Shown here: in pieces, positions 12,701 to 22,057 of the stretch
Position numbering within the stretch: the stretch's first letter is position 1
Layout: the number at the start of each line of letters is the position of its first letter
Source: Lycocorax pyrrhopterus obiensis
Taxonomy: Eukaryota > Chordata > Aves > Passeriformes > Paradisaeidae
NCBI GenBank assembly: GCA_014706295.1
Contig: JACSVZ010000011.1
Location: 7,178,163 to 7,242,162, forward strand
Length of the DNA: 64,000 nt
Reading direction: 5' to 3'
Position numbers and translations under genes: made by a program
The notes under the pieces: generated by a model
What the model saw: only the letters and a program-made list of their open reading frames with translations
Told to the model about the DNA's origin: nothing
Database searches by the model: none

Positions 12701-14279
12701 GTCAATTTTGCAGCAATCCCATATTTCTGAAATGTAATTAAATCTGCATGTGTATAAAGTATTTAAATAGTACATACATCAGTTGTATTTTATGGTTGTT
12801 TTATAGTGCCTTGTGATATTTAAATATGTTACTTAAAAGAGGCAGTAGAAAAAAAAATCTAAATGCCTTGTCTTCCCCATGTAAGCCATATGTTCCTATG
12901 TTGTCTAAACTCAGTGGACGGTTAACAATGTAGAGAGAGACAGATATTTATTTAGAGCGAGTTATCGTCTGTCTCTCAGTTATTATGCTAATAAATGAAA
13001 AATACTTATTGAAATCCTAAGGACATTAAGTCCTTCCTGCCAGGAACATGGGATTTTATGGCACATGGAACCATTCTGGATTTAAACCAGACTTCTTTAC
13101 AACTTTCATACTGTGGGAAGACATCAATGCATACACAACAGTTCTCTACTCTGCAGTAATGCCTTGTGGGCTTCAATAATGCATGCAGTCACACCAACAT
13201 CTCCTAACAGAATAATTTAAAATAATAATAATCATAAAAAAATAGACTGGAATCCCCATCAAGTCTGCTATTGCTCAAGAAGATACAGAATGCTAGAAAT
13301 AATCTCTTGATGCACGAGGTTAAGTGCCACATCGAGCTTTATTTTCTAACAGAAAACCCTCGCCCATTGTCGAGCTGTATAAATAATAGCACAGACAAAG
13401 AAATGCTCGGATGAGGAGCCTTGCTCGGTTGTTTACTTCCGAACAGAAAGAAGTTAGAAACAAGATTTAAAAGCCTCAAGAAGAAAAGTACCGGTAAACA
13501 TCGGTCAGGGTGTAGCTTGTGACTCAGGTGACTGATTTTGTGAAAACCTTACTGAAAACAAACCTTGCTCCCGATAACAAGTGTGATAAGCTGAACAGTG
13601 TTGAGCTCGTCAGCAGAGTCCCGAAAGCAAAGAGTGTTTTTACTGTGAAAAGACGAGCGCAGCATATTGTCGGTGTGTCTCGGGAATATAAAGGGCACTG
13701 GGGTAGAGTCGCTGCTACTGTGACCCACGTTTCTGCAGGCTGGGACCCCCCCGAACCCGAGGCGTCCCTGCCGCTGGAACCCCCCCAAACCCGAGGTGCC
13801 GAGGCGTTCCCGCCGCTGGGACCTCCCCAAACCCGAGGTGCCGAGGTGTCTCCGCCGCCCGCCCGCGGGACCGGGAGCAGCCCCCGGCCCGGCCCCGCGC
13901 TGGGCTCCGGCAGCGCCCGCCCCGCAGCCCCGAGCCGGCGCCGCAGCGCTGTGTCTCGCGTGGGGCAGAGCGGGGCCGGGGAGCGGCGGCCCCCGGGCAG
14001 GGACGCGGGGCCGTGCGATGGGGAGGTGCGATGGGGAGGTGCGGGGCGCCGGCAGCTGCCCGGGAGGAGCAGCCCCGGCAGCAGCGGGGCAGCCGCCCCT
14101 GCGCAGCCCCCGCGTCCCCCGCTCCGAAGTTTCCGCCGGCGCTGGGAGGGCATCGGGGGCAGCGTGGGGCAGCCGAAGGGGGGGCGCCGCTGGGGGTACC
14201 GCGGTCCGCGCTCCGGCGGGGCGCTGTGCCGCCCGCGGCTCCTACCTTCCAGCACCGAGTAGAGTTTGTGCAGGGCCAT
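612..14279 (-). CDS. NETO2: NETO2, neuropilin and tolloid-like 2 (5' part: coding exons 1-3)
   Basis: The family is a single-pass membrane protein that acts as an auxiliary subunit of kainate-type glutamate receptors, with a signal peptide, two CUB domains, an LDLa module and a membrane span. Three coding exons are seen: 14279-14246, 2318-2262 and 752-612. They splice in phase (1 and 1) to give 77 residues plus one base. The start [11 protein letters not shown] matches the family N-terminus, and its ATG has A at -3 and G at +4. The hydrophobic core covers about residues 12-26, with likely cleavage after Ala26 (A-I-A). Cys45 and Cys72 are the first CUB cysteine pair, around the motif [11 protein letters not shown]. 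The remaining exons (rest of CUB1, CUB2, LDLa, membrane span, tail) lie left of the window. ITFG1 lies upstream on the same strand, as in human. NETO1 is the alternative, but [12 protein letters not shown] and the signal peptide fit NETO2 better. Confidence 0.93.
753..2261 (-). other. NETO2: NETO2 intron 2
   Basis: A 1.5-kb intron between the signal-peptide exon and the CUB1 exon. Apart from the A-rich tract at 760-809 and a T run near 1058-1070 it is unremarkable AT-rich sequence. Small open frames such as the one at 1780-2025 lack any family signature. Confidence 0.85.
760..809. repeat. A-rich/poly-purine simple repeat at a splice acceptor
   Basis: About 50 bases of almost pure A with scattered G. 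On the minus strand, the transcribed sense, it is a T-rich polypyrimidine tract ending 7 bases before the exon 3 acceptor of NETO2, so it probably serves as the polypyrimidine tract. Confidence 0.9.
2262..2318 (-). CDS. NETO2: NETO2 coding exon 2 (signal-peptide exon)
   Basis: This 57-nt exon is too short to stand out as an open reading frame and was found by matching the expected signal peptide. It reads [20 protein letters not shown], the hydrophobic core and cleavage region of the NETO2 signal peptide. The acceptor is TTTCTTTCCTCAG and the donor is CAAG|GTACAT. Both flanking introns are phase 1, so the exon is symmetric and could be skipped without a frameshift. Confidence 0.92.
3406..3423. 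repeat. Poly-T run
   Basis: An uninterrupted run of 18 T in NETO2 intron 1, preceded by CC. No adjacent element body is recognisable, so it may be a simple repeat rather than a retroposon tail. Confidence 0.85.
3573..3634 (+). mobile_element. Old CR1-type LINE 3'-end fragment
   Basis: The stretch carrying CCTAGATGGGCCTTGG, then a CTTTGGCCT-like block, and ending in ATGTTCTTA resembles the 3' end of ancient amniote CR1 elements (the block of type CTAGATGGACCTTTGGTCTGA followed by TTCTTATGTTCTTA). It is heavily diverged and judged by eye only. Confidence 0.5.
5921..5938. repeat. (ATCAAC)3 microsatellite
   Basis: Three perfect copies of ATCAAC, followed by degenerate AACAAC sequence, in NETO2 intron 1. 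Confidence 0.85.
13739..13856. repeat. GC-rich minisatellite, about 3 copies
   Basis: Three tandem units each begin with GCTGGGAC or GCTGGAAC and contain AACCCGAGG and a closing C-G-C-C type end. They span 13739-13772 (34 bp), 13773-13814 (42 bp) and 13815-13856 (42 bp). The array is in NETO2 intron 1, at the edge of the CpG island. Confidence 0.8.
14246..14279 (-). CDS. NETO2: NETO2 coding exon 1
   Basis: Thirty-four coding bases encode [11 protein letters not shown] plus the first base of codon 12. The exon ends at a donor reading GAAG|GTAGGAG. The ATG sits in ACAATGG, a strong initiation context, immediately preceded on the minus strand by a short GCC-repeat 5'UTR. The exon lies inside the CpG island. 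The transcription start, and so the 5'UTR length, cannot be fixed from sequence alone. Confidence 0.9.
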
Positions 14280-16239
14280 TGTCTCCCGGCGGCGGCGGCG
14301 ATCAGCGGCGCTCCATGGCCGCGGCGGTGCCCCCCGCGAGGGCGCTGTGCCCGCGGCTACGGCTCGGCCCCCGCCCGCCCGCGGCCATGCCCGGCGCCCC
14401 CGCGGGGCGCGCTCAGCCTCCGCCGCCCGAGCGCGGTGCCGCCGCCGCGCTCAGTCCCATCGAGAGCGGGGCGCGGCGGGCTCCGTCGAGGCTGGCCTGC
14501 CCCGGGGGGCTCCCCGCGCGGCGCTGCAAACGCAGCCCGACAGCTCCCAGCCCAACTGAAGCGGCTGCTGCTAAATGAAGCTCATTTAAGATGTGAGGGG
14601 TGTTTGCCTGGATGAGCTGCTTGTACGCATGTGCCCGCCCCCGACGGAGCCCCGCAAGCAGCCACAGCCGCAGCCGGCGGGGCCGCTGTGCTCCTCCCGC
14701 TCGGCCGGGCACCGAGGCGGGGGCGACGGCGCTGGGGCAGCACCTGTCCTCACTCCGACCCCACGGGGAGCCGGGGCTGGCGCCGTTGAAGCGCCCCACC
14801 TCGGTGCCCTGCCGTGCCTCACGCCCCAGGCCCATCCTGCCCCCCGTCTGCCAGGGTTTTCCCGTGTGCGGTGCTGGCCGCCCGGAGAGCGTTCCCCGCG
14901 GCGAAGGGGGCGAGCCGTGCGGCCCCTCTCCAGGACACGGTAGTTCGCCTGAATCCGGGCTGCCCGGCTTTGTTTGGGATCTGAGTGGGTCCCGATGGGG
15001 TAAAAGGGACCCGGTGCTTCCCTTGGTCTTCCGTTGCTCCCCTTCGCCCCCTCGCTGGTGGCAAGCAGCCCGCGCGGCTCCGGCAGTGCGGCGTGCCCAG
15101 CTGCCTGCCTGGCTGCAGTGTGCTCCCTGCAGCTCCGGCGCCGGGAAGAGCCCATCACAGCTATTGTGCGGCTGTTGTTTGACAGGAGTGACAGCTAAAA
15201 TGGAGCTATTACTTTACAAGAAGTTAATAAAAAGGCGCACTTAGCCTGCTGCCTGCCCTGGCTCCCGTCCCTCTGGTTATCCATCACATCGTGTTAGCTT
15301 GTGAGGGGAGATGTTACTTAGGGAAAGGGCCTGAGGTGGAGGCAGGTGGCGATGTCGGGGGAAGGGCAGAGAGGGAGAGGCCCCGGCCAGCAGATCCCGC
15401 CGCGGGGACTCCCGTCCTGACAGACCCCTCTGAGTTGCTGAGGGAGGTGCGTGAGGGCGAGAGCCGCGGCTGTGCCGGACAGCCGGGGGGCATGGCCGCG
15501 GAAGGCTGTAGTGCCCATAGGCTACGTGTAAAATGATAGCAACACGGTAGTCCCTTAGAGATGCTTTCAAATTTCCCATAGGCAACACGGGTTGAAGAAT
15601 CGCTGGGCATTTCTTACAGGATGTCTCCTCCCTGGAACTGCCGATCAGGCGAGGCTGAGATCTTTCGCTCAGGCTCCGGAAGTATTGAAACACGGAGATG
15701 TTTAGACCTGTGCATGTTGCAAAGCTTTGCGCAAGGGACAGGAGCCGTCCGGGCGCCCCCGGCCCGGGCCCGCAGGAGCTGCCGCGGGGGTGCTGTGTCC
15801 GGGAGCTGCCTCGGCCCCGCTCCCAGGACGGAGGAGGTCGCGGTCTCCATTCAGGTCCTGCGCAGAGGTGCACGGCTGCATCTCCAGGTGCCCCACGCGG
15901 AACTCCGCTGTCCGAGCGCAGGCACTTTGTGGAAGCAATTTGGAACCAACCCACTCGCTAGACCCAATAGATTTAGCAAACTGTAAATTATATGCGTAAT
16001 TGCCAGTTGCGAGTCCGTCTGCTTCAGGAGTAGGGCAGCTCAGTAGAGTGTCTAACACGAGCGTGCGAGGTGAAGCTCTGATTTGCTTGTGGTTTAGTGC
16101 TGTGTATTTGAATGTTAAATTCTTTCTACAATGTTCAAAGGTCAGCCTATCCTGTTAGAAAAGGTCATTCTCTTGCTTCAGATTATCTGTTAAATATTTC
16201 AGGCGCTTCAAGTCAGTGTGATTGTCAGTGAGGGCGAAT

Positions 16240-16350
16240 TAAATGGAGAAGGCAGCGGAGAGCAGCGGGAGGGAGAGGGCGCGGGGCCCCGCAGGGCTGC
16301 GGGGCGGGGGACGGCCGCTCCTCCCGGACCCCCGGCGAGACTTCGCAGCA
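16240..16350. promoter_or_regulatory. Small satellite CpG-rich block
   Basis: A separate GC/CpG cluster about 2 kb upstream of NETO2, containing GGGGCGGGGG at 16301-16310 and bordered by AT-rich sequence. It may be an upstream regulatory element of NETO2 or a remnant of a wider island. Confidence 0.5.
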
Positions 16351-18028
16351 AAGGTCCTGAGCTTTATTGGGTATTAAAGATCCATTTCAGTGTTGCAAGA
16401 AGCCTCATGAAGTATTAAGCTTGATGGTCTGGCAAAATCCCAAGTTACATAATTACATTATTCTACTTGCTTGAATTGTCCTTTCAACTTCAAATAGAGA
16501 TGATACAGTCCTCCTCAAAGCGTAGTTTTACATGAATTGTGAAATAGCTGCTACATTCCAGCAGTGGATAAAGCGATTCCTCTGTTCCCCTCTTAACCAT
16601 GTATTTATAGGGGTGTGATGAAATATTAAGTTCTGCAGTGAAAACTCCTATCCATGAAGAAGTCCTCAATAGGTGTATCTACTTGGCATTATTTTCTTTA
16701 CTAACAAAAATGTTTACTGTAGTAATGCAAAAAAGTCTCAAAGACTACTGTATCTGGGCATCATCCACAATTTTTTATCCTCTCTGCAAGTGCATAATTA
16801 AAATCTGACTGTGCTGTTATGCAGATTGTTAGGAAACAGGGGGTTGCCTGCTTTTTTTTATTTTTTGGAATGCACAGTATAGCTGATGGCAAAATTTGAC
16901 TTGGATATTTTTATTACTTGTGATGATATAAGAAATGAGAACTGGCCCGATTTTCAGATCTCAGGCTGAATTTGCATTCAAGAGAACTATTTGTGGTCAA
17001 TTGTCTCTCACCAAAGAGACAGGAGAAAACCTTTGTAATGCCATGTGCTCAGTACTAAGTTTGAGTAGCAATTGCAAAGACACAATCTGCTACAGTCAAT
17101 TTAACTGAAGAGCTGAACTTCTGGTTTGTCCATTAGAAGGTTGAACAGAGCTATTACACACTTGGGGAAGTGAGCAGCTTTTCCATCCTGTTCTCTTTCC
17201 AGGGCTGTGTCAAGCTGTCAGTGCGGGAGAGGCAGGGAGTAGCATCAATTTGTAGATTGGGGACACACTTTGCCACCATTTACTGCTGTTTTCAGAGACA
17301 TTTCTCCTGTGGACATCCCTGTTGCTTTGTTTTGCTGGAGTTCTCATTGCAGGTGGCGCTTTCACTGGTGACAGGTCTGAAGAAGCTTTCAGTTCCCGTC
17401 TTCTGAGCTTGCAGAGTGTAGGTTTCCAGGGAGGAAAACGCTTTGCCCCCGGGTCAAACCGGCAGTAAGCTTGACTTAAACGTGAGTTTGGGAGTCAAGA
17501 AAGGTTGAAGACAGCTTTTGGACAGCCAGCTGTGTATTGTTCTGATGCTCTATCAAGTCCTCATGATTATTTTTGAATAGCAGTAGTTCAGGGAACGCAG
17601 TGGGACTCATTCTGATGTAGGTAAACACCTGCCTGAGCAGCTGATGAATGAGTCTGTTACAACAGTGCTCTGCTGCAGCTAAAGGCTTACATTTGTATTA
17701 TTAGAACTGGGTTTGCCTCCTTCTTAAAACTTCCCTTGATTTGCTGTTCTGTGAGAAGTTTTAACTTTAATGTTACCTGAAATATTTTCTGCTCTTGAGT
17801 AGCAAAATGTACAGCACAAACAGCCTTAGACCAGCAGCTATTTGGACATTATTTTTAAAAGAGGTTGCAAAAATGTAGACAGTGAATAACTATGAAAGGA
17901 GATGAAGAGTTACATTTTAACTGTTCTGGTACTTGGTTTTGTCAGTACGATTTAGGTGCCTTTGAGAAATCCTAATTTCATTATATCATTTCTAATTAGA
18001 AAATTATAGAAGGTGCAAGTGCCTCAGT

Positions 18029-18063
18029 ATTGTATTATAATACAATTGTAATTGTATTACAAT
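18029..18063. repeat. Nested AT-rich palindromes
   Basis: ATTGTATTA|TAATACAAT is a perfect 18-bp palindrome at 18029-18046. It overlaps a second inverted repeat, ATTGTAAT-TGT-ATTACAAT, at 18045-18063. Confidence 0.85.
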
Positions 18064-18828
18064 ATGTAATACATAATCATACATAAATATGTACAGTTGG
18101 CTTTGTTATTTACTACTGAGTAATGAACACTGCAAACTTTTGAATAGTCAGGAAGAAAACTGATAGCCTTCAGAAAGCTTACAGTGCACTTCTCTATTTG
18201 CTAGGCAATATAATTAGATCTGACTGTTAGAATATACCTACAAACGTTCTTGGCATAGGTTGAAAAATTCATTAATTTCAAAATTAGGTTATAACTCTTA
18301 TGGATTGTATCATAGAAGGGATCACATTTTTCACTGAAGTCAGGAATTAATTATAAAAATAGTGCTGTGTGGCTGATTATTTTCAAAGTGACAGGGAGGC
18401 CAATATTACCAGTGCCTCAGCAACTAGATCCTGTCCCCAGAATGGATAGTAGGGTTACTAAAGCAGCATAGCAATGTTTAACTCTACTGCTCTTGATTTC
18501 TTAACATACTTCTTTGAACAAAACATTTCCCCATCCCTTTAGAATTGGTACTAAGTATTTGCAAAGTATGAGATTATTTTAAGCATAATTTTATTTTCTA
18601 AATTAAAAAAAATAATTCTTTTGGTTATTAATACCTTCAAAACAGAGACAGTTAATGCTTTTACACTGTTGATTATAATATAGCAGAAGCTTATGCACTG
18701 ACTTGTCCTGCTCTATTTTGGTGTCATTCATTTGAAAGAAGTTATAAATATCAATTACAATACCTTGGTATCTATTCAGTATGAATATCAAATATTGGTA
18801 CAGACTGGGGATCAATAGGTCAAGAGCA

Positions 18829-19410
18829 AACCTGCAGAGAAGGACCTGGGGGGGGCAGTAAGGGAGTGGGGATTCTGTCCCTCTGCCCCGCACAGGTGAG
18901 ACCCCACCTGCAGAGCTGCCCCAGCCCTGGGGCCCAGCACAGGAAGGACCTGGAGCTGCTGGAGCCAGGCCAGAGGAGGCACCAGGATGATCAGAGGGAT
19001 GGAGCAGCTCTGCTGGGAGGAAAGGCTGAGAGAATTGGGATTGTTCAGCCTGGAGAGGAGAAGGCTTTGGGGTGACCTAATTGCGGCCTTCCAGTGCATG
19101 AAAGGAGCCTAAAAAGAAACATATACAAGATATGGAATGACGAGACAAGGGGGAATAGCTTCACACTGGCAGTGAGGAGGTTTAGATTAGGTGTTAGGAA
19201 TAAATTCTTCCCTTTGAGGGTGTGGGGAGACCCTGGCACAGGTTCCCAGAGAAGCTGTGGGTGCCTCATCCCTGGAAGTGTTCAAGGCCAGGCTGAATGG
19301 GGCTTGGAGCACCCTGGGATAGTGGAAGGTGTCCCTGCCCATGGCAGGGGGGTTGGAACTGAATGATCTTTAAAGTTCTTTCCAACTGAAACCATTCTGT
19401 GATTCTATGG
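18829..19410 (+). mobile_element. CR1 LINE, 5'-truncated 3' end
   Basis: About 580 bp closely resembling the CR1 3' terminus. It carries the end of ORF2 (GGAGCTGCTGGAGCC, GATGATCAGAGGGATGGAG, TTGTTCAGCCTGGAGAGGAG) and then the short 3'UTR with GTGTCCCTGCCCATGGCAGG, GATGATCTTTAAAGTTC and the typical terminal octamer-like ATTCTGTGATTCTATGG. The element is 5'-truncated and cannot encode a working protein. It is inserted between the NETO2 promoter and the end of ITFG1, antisense to both. Its good preservation suggests a relatively recent insertion. Confidence 0.95.
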
Positions 19411-21109
19411 AAGTCCTGAATTGACTTGGTGCATGTGTAGTGATTACTTCTCAATTAACTGTAGTAAATGTTTTTAATGTCTCTGCCTGGCAAGCACGAT
19501 GGCCTCAGCACAGGAGGAATATCATACTATATAGAACATGCCTATTAATCTGCAGCAGAAAAGTTGGTTCTTTTGTTGGGGGATTATAGTGCATTAATGA
19601 TAAATCTGGTAGGAAGATTCAGTCTTAAAGCTTCTCATGGAAAATGAGAACAAAGAAAGATGGTATTTCAACAGCCATCTGTCAGTTGGCCTGTCAACGG
19701 TATTTTTATATAGGTGAAATTTCACACCGAGGAAGCTTCCAATAGCATTTCTCACCACGGCTGTGTTAGAGTGGCTGCAGTTTGAAAATTTATGTAGCTC
19801 GAACTATTTCTCACTTCTCAGTTACTGTGACAATCACCTGGAACTACAACTTTCTAATTGATGCATTCTTAAACTTCCTGGTAGAAGGGCAATAACCTTC
19901 CCAAACATATGTTTAATGCTTATAGAAGAGAGAACCAAAGTACAACATGAAACCTCTGACATCAGATTTAACAATATTTAATGCCTTAATTCAAAACAGT
20001 ATGCATAGACTGTGTGAGCCATGCTACAAGTACTTAGAACCTGGGGTAAACTTTATTATATTGTATATAGTGATGCAATGATGCATTACTGAGCATGCAA
20101 AATACCTCAGAGCAAAAGATACCAAGTTCATTGTTTCGTACAACAGCTTAAATGTCAGCATGAGGTTATTTTATTCCTAATTGCTTTTTCAAAAAACATA
20201 AGGAAGCTAATCTATGTGTATTATATTGTGATAGAGGGCTACAGACAACTTTGCTGCCACAGTGCATTATGCATTTAGCATTATTCTCCAACCATCTGAA
20301 AAAGACAGGAAAACGTACTGAACTGTGCATCCTCTGAATCATGAAATCTGTTCTTTCTTTTGCTGGTGGGAACCAATTCTATCAATGTGGTTTAAAAAGT
20401 CCAAAAGTATTAAGTATTTATCTAAAAAAAAAAAAAATCTTACCTTTTCATGAGAAAAATTGAAGGTGTGCATTAAGGAAATACTCTGTCCTGAATAATA
20501 ACAGTAATGTGATATGAGAGTCTCCTCTGCTGGCATCTGATCAGTGCATATTGGAAATACCCAGTGAAACTTCAGAGCTCAGGACACTGCTGCTCTGCCT
20601 TTTGGCTTGGTGCTGCTGTATGAATGGGTCAGTGTTCAGCACTGCCATGGTAACCCAGTGTCTGTCTGGGACTCAGGGTGGGCACCACTAGCCCAGCTTT
20701 GGACCTGCTCCCTCTTGTCTGGGGCTGCACTGCCAGGCACAGGGAGCATTCCAGGCAAGTGCCAGACCCGAGCAAGGGACCCACGGCACACGTGAGTGCC
20801 TTGAACACCAACACTTTCAGTTTGTTGAGAAAGGATGTTCTAGTTTATCAAACGGTGTAAGAAATGCAAATTAACTGATGTAAATGCAAAATTAATCATG
20901 TAAACTCATGTAAAATAAAAGCATGATTATTCTCAGAGATTCTTCCAGGATCCCAAATACACTGAGCAACTGCAACTTCATCACCACTTAAAATATTTAC
21001 AGTTTAGTGACTCGTCTTCTGTCATTATTACAGCCTTATGAAATTTGGGCATAGCAGTGTACATAGAAAATGTGCATTGATTATTCTGAGTGTCCTATTA
21101 CATTCTTAA
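19411..21109. other. Intergenic AT-rich DNA between CR1 and ITFG1
   Basis: No gene is recognised. It contains an A run at 20424-20437, two imperfect AATGCAAA-containing tandem copies near 20862-20902, and possible minus-strand AATAAA signals at 20170-20175 and near 20050 that could end a longer ITFG1 transcript. Confidence 0.6.
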
Positions 21110-21997
21110 TTTAATCTTTGTATATCTCATCACTTAGCAATACATTTTAGGGCGTCAATTCTCAATCTCTACTCAAAAATGTTTAACTTCTCGAAAAACA
21201 AAACGAAATAAAAAAATCCCATACCTTTCTTATGTTAAAAAAATAGTTACTTTCATAATGACTTTGTTCTTTCTAAAGTAAATGTGGTTATAGTTTAATT
21301 ATAAAAGCAGTTTATGTAATGCTGATACATTTTTATGATTTTAATTTTTTAATGCGTTGTCTTCTCCCTAGAACTAGCACACATAAATACTGCATCTATC
21401 CCAGGATGACTGAACTAGCATTACACTGCAGGTTCCTTTCGGTTCCCTACTTCCTAAGTTCTTTAACTATTGCACACATGGATTTAAACAAAGAAAAATA
21501 CAGAATACTTTAGGTTAAGCACCATTTAATACAATCAAAATAACTAACGATTAAGTCATCTGAGAAATTGCACAAGTTTAATTTTCAGAAACCAGGTTGT
21601 TTTGCAGGAATGAATAAAGGACAAGACCAATTCAAGAGGTACAAGGTATTCTGCTTGCTGAAATGCTACACTTAATTTACACAGCTTTCTTTCTATCAAA
21701 TATTACTAAAGAATTGGAACATAAACAATGGTACATGCAACTTGATCCCTTTACTAAGAAAAATAAATTTACAATTCTGTTAAATAAAGGCCAAATGCTA
21801 TTATATACAGTCTCTTAACTGAAAGGCCTTGTGAGACATTCAGGTCTAATTTTAGTACTTTCCAAATAAATACCAGATAATGCAACATTTACAAATAACA
21901 CACCAACAGTACTTTCATAGTAATAATTTTAAAAATCAGAATACAGTCTTTCAATTAAGCAAATGAGGAGCAGCTCCTTCATAAATATTAAGGCATG
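21110..21997 (-). other. ITFG1: Presumed ITFG1 3'UTR
   Basis: Sequence downstream of the ITFG1 stop codon. Candidate minus-strand poly(A) signals ATTAAA are at 21299-21294 and 21115-21110. The real cleavage site cannot be read from sequence, so the end given is a guess. The stretch is AT-rich, as expected of a vertebrate 3'UTR. Confidence 0.4.
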
Positions 21998-22057
21998 TCA
22001 CATAGCATCAAAATGGAACCGATGAGCCTCCTGTCGCTTCTCTCTGTCATCTGCTTT
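21998..22057 (-). CDS. ITFG1: ITFG1 terminal coding exon
   Basis: Sixty coding bases, including TGA, encode the cytoplasmic tail KADDREKRQEAHRFHFDAM. The acceptor is ATTTTTCAG. The tail is essentially identical to the human protein, which fixes the 3' end of the gene. Confidence 0.96.
   Translation of the reverse strand, partial: KADDREKRQEAHRFHFDAM

Larger units (their letters stand above)
2319..14245 (-). other. NETO2: NETO2 intron 1 (11.9 kb)
   Basis: A large first intron running from the CpG-island exon 1 to the signal-peptide exon. It holds one ancient CR1 fragment (3573-3634), a T run at 3406-3423, an (ATCAAC)n stretch near 5921-5938 and, at its 5' end, CpG-dense sequence belonging to the promoter island (13310-14245). 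The rest is ordinary AT-rich sequence. Open frames inside it are short and match nothing I recognise. Confidence 0.88.
13735..15920. promoter_or_regulatory. NETO2: CpG island, NETO2 promoter region
   Basis: GC content and CpG density rise sharply near 13735 and stay very high to about 15165. Further dense blocks lie at 15345-15545 and 15735-15920. NETO2 exon 1 (ATG at 14279) lies inside it. CpG islands over the first exon are usual for broadly or neuronally expressed vertebrate genes. Many GGGCGG/CCGCCC Sp1-type boxes are visible. The long overlapping open frames here, on both strands, are composition artefacts rich in Ala, Pro, Gly and Arg. The exact transcription start is not determined. 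Confidence 0.85.
14280..18828. other. NETO2 upstream flank
   Basis: From the NETO2 ATG rightwards this holds the unmapped NETO2 5'UTR, the CpG-rich promoter blocks and, beyond about 16360, ordinary AT-rich intergenic DNA. A nested AT palindrome lies at 18029-18063. No coding exon is recognisable here. Confidence 0.75.

Noticed and set aside
13519..14615. Long overlapping open frames of 200-260 codons on both strands
   Set aside because: They lie in a CpG island where stop codons are rare, are rich in Ala/Pro/Gly/Arg in every frame, and have no domain. Only the first 34 bases of the minus-strand frame ending at 14279 are real coding sequence (NETO2 exon 1).
14586..15986. Further CpG-island open frames up to 225 codons
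   Set aside because: Same composition artefact. No splice-supported or family-like sequence.
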